NCBI GenBank assembly: GCA_002439285.1
Contig: DJTQ01000180.1
Coordinates: forward strand, 1-7,441
DNA: 7,441 nucleotides
Reading direction: 5' to 3'
Source of the DNA: Paenibacillaceae bacterium UBA6304
Lineage (GTDB): Bacteria > Bacillota > Bacilli > Paenibacillales > Paenibacillaceae
The notes beneath the pieces are model-generated. The model made no database searches. It was not told the DNA's origin and was given only the letters and a program-made list of their open reading frames with translations. This document shows positions 6,197 to 7,441 of the stretch, in pieces. Within the stretch, counting starts at the first letter, position 1. Each line of letters opens with the position of its first letter. A program made the position numbers and the translations under genes.

Positions 6197-7441
6197 ATGG
6201 GGGGCAAGAAAAAATCGGTTGTCCGGTTCAGCATGACTCTATTGCTTTCGCTAGGCTTGGTTCTTTCAGCTTGTGGCGGTGGCGGAAATAATAAGGATGC
6301 TAATGCCGGAAAAGACAGTAACTCGGGCCAACAAGCTAATTCCACGAACAGTGGCAATAAGATTGAGCCGTTCGAAATTTCTGTGTTCATCGGCCAACCT
6401 GATCAGCAGCCAACACCTGACAACAAGATTTACAAAAAGATTAAAGATGAAACAGGTGCGTCATTTAAATTCGAGTTCCTGGCAGGCGACATTGACCAGA
6501 AATTGGGCGTTATGATCGCTGGCGGCGACTATCCTGACATGATGACAGCGAACCAAAAACTTACGGCAGCGGGTGCTTTTATTCCGCTCGAAGATTTGAT
6601 TGAAGAACATGCTCCCAACCTGAAGAAACATTATGAGAAGTACTGGAACATGATGAAAGACCCTAACGATGGTCACATTTACAACCTTCCTAACTACGGT
6701 GCGACGAATGCTGACGTTTCTTCGTCCTGGTATTCGGGACCCGCATTCTGGATTCAGAAGGATGTATTGGCAGAGGCAGGATATCCTCAAGTTAAAACAT
6801 TGGATCAATATTTTGACTTGATTAAAGAATACAAGGCAAAACATCCGGAGATCGACGGAACGCCGACAGTCGGCTTCGAAATTCTGAACTATGACTGGAA
6901 GAACTGGGGCCTGTTCAACCCGCCTCAACATTTGATCGGTCATCCGAACGACGGCGGCGTAGTTGTTAAAGACGGCGTAGCTGAAATTTTTGCCGACAAG
7001 GACTATGCAAAACGTTATTATCAAAAGCTGAACCAAATGAATGCCGAAGGCGTCATCGACAAAGAAACGTTTACTCAAAACTTCGACCAATATATGGCAA
7101 AACTCTCCAGCGGCGCAGTTCTGGGTATGTTTGACCAACATTGGAACTTCCAAAAAGCAGAAGACGTATTGACTACCCAGAAGAAAGATAATCGGACTTA
7201 TGTCGGTCTTCCGCTTGTATTTGATGAAGGTACCAAAGATCATTACAAAGATCGCCCTGCATTGAACCTGAACAATGGTTTCGGGATTACAGTAAATGCA
7301 TCCGAAGAACAACAAATTAGAATTATCAAGCTGTTGGATACATTGATTCAAGAAGATTGGCAAAAAGTCTTGGCTTGGGGTATCGAAGGCGAAGATTACA
7401 TTGTTGAAAATGGCCGCTTCATGAAAACGCAAGAGCAACGC
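6197..7441 (+). CDS. LplA-type extracellular solute-binding lipoprotein (3' truncated by window edge)
   Basis: An open frame of 415 codons starts at ATG 6197, ten bases after GGAGG (6182-6186), and runs off the window without a stop. The N-terminus is a lipoprotein signal: KKK at residues 4-6, a hydrophobic core, and the lipobox LSAC with C26 as the lipidated cysteine. A Gly/Asn/Ser-rich linker (about 27-58) follows, then a mature domain beginning FEISVFIGQPDQQPTPDN. Segments such as LGVMIAGGDYPDMM, IPLEDLIEEHAPNLKK and WIQKDVLAEAGYP are typical of large (about 500-560 residue) binding proteins of carbohydrate ABC transporters, in the LplA-like group common in Paenibacillus. Roughly three quarters of the protein is present. 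It should sit on the outer face of the membrane and deliver substrate to permeases probably encoded just downstream. The substrate is not predictable. The position after the yesN-yesM-yesN genes suggests control by them. Confidence 0.92.
   Translation, partial: MGGKKKSVVRFSMTLLLSLGLVLSACGGGGNNKDANAGKDSNSGQQANSTNSGNKIEPFEISVFIGQPDQQPTPDNKIYKKIKDETGASFKFEFLAGDIDQKLGVMIAGGDYPDMMTANQKLTAAGAFIPLEDLIEEHAPNLKKHYEKYWNMMKDPNDGHIYNLPNYGATNADVSSSWYSGPAFWIQKDVLAEAGYPQVKTLDQYFDLIKEYKAKHPEIDGTPTVGFEILNYDWKNWGLFNPPQHLIGHPNDGGVVVKDGVAEIFADKDYAKRYYQKLNQMNAEGVIDKETFTQNFDQYMAKLSSGAVLGMFDQHWNFQKAEDVLTTQKKDNRTYVGLPLVFDEGTKDHYKDRPALNLNNGFGITVNASEEQQIRIIKLLDTLIQEDWQKVLAWGIEGEDYIVENGRFMKTQEQR

Noticed and set aside
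6461..7438. 325-codon open frame on the - strand
   Set aside because: It lies wholly antisense to the solute-binding lipoprotein, whose + strand frame has a ribosome binding site, lipobox and family-typical segments. The reverse product resembles no family I know and has no plausible ribosome binding site.

Overview
The window looks like a chromosomal segment of a low- to mid-GC Gram-positive bacterium, most likely Paenibacillus or a close relative. The evidence is the combination of a YesM-type sensor kinase, long YesN-type AraC response regulators and a large solute-binding lipoprotein, together with strong purine-rich ribosome binding sites and CcpA-type cre-like sites. The genus is an inference from gene content; no rRNA or housekeeping marker is present. 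All recognised genes lie on the + strand.

Region 1 (1-940) holds the 3' end of an aldo/keto reductase gene. It is followed after 31 bases by a gene for a four-helix membrane protein of the 'small multi-drug export' family (388-864). A clear Rho-independent terminator (904-940) closes this unit and separates it from what follows.

Region 2 (941-6070) is an AT-rich promoter region with a cre-like site, then a tightly packed three-gene signalling cassette: a YesN-type response regulator (1145-2692), a YesM-type sensor histidine kinase (2708-4525) and a second, divergent YesN-type response regulator (4529-6070). The gaps are 15 and 3 bases, so co-transcription is very likely. One kinase flanked by two full-length regulators is the most unusual feature of the window.

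Region 3 (6071-7441) is a 126-base intergenic region with no terminator. It carries two cre-like sites, a candidate -10 element and three GCTTT repeats about three helical turns apart. It leads into a lipoprotein gene (6197 onward) for an LplA-type extracellular solute-binding protein that runs off the window end.

A plausible working model is that YesM senses an extracellular cue linked to a sugar or oligosaccharide. One or both regulators are phosphorylated and activate the downstream uptake operon, whose lipoprotein captures the substrate. CcpA may repress both the regulatory and the transport genes when preferred carbon is available. The substrate cannot be read from the sequence. I found no mobile element, CRISPR array, tRNA or rRNA, and nothing that amounts to a wholly new type of system.
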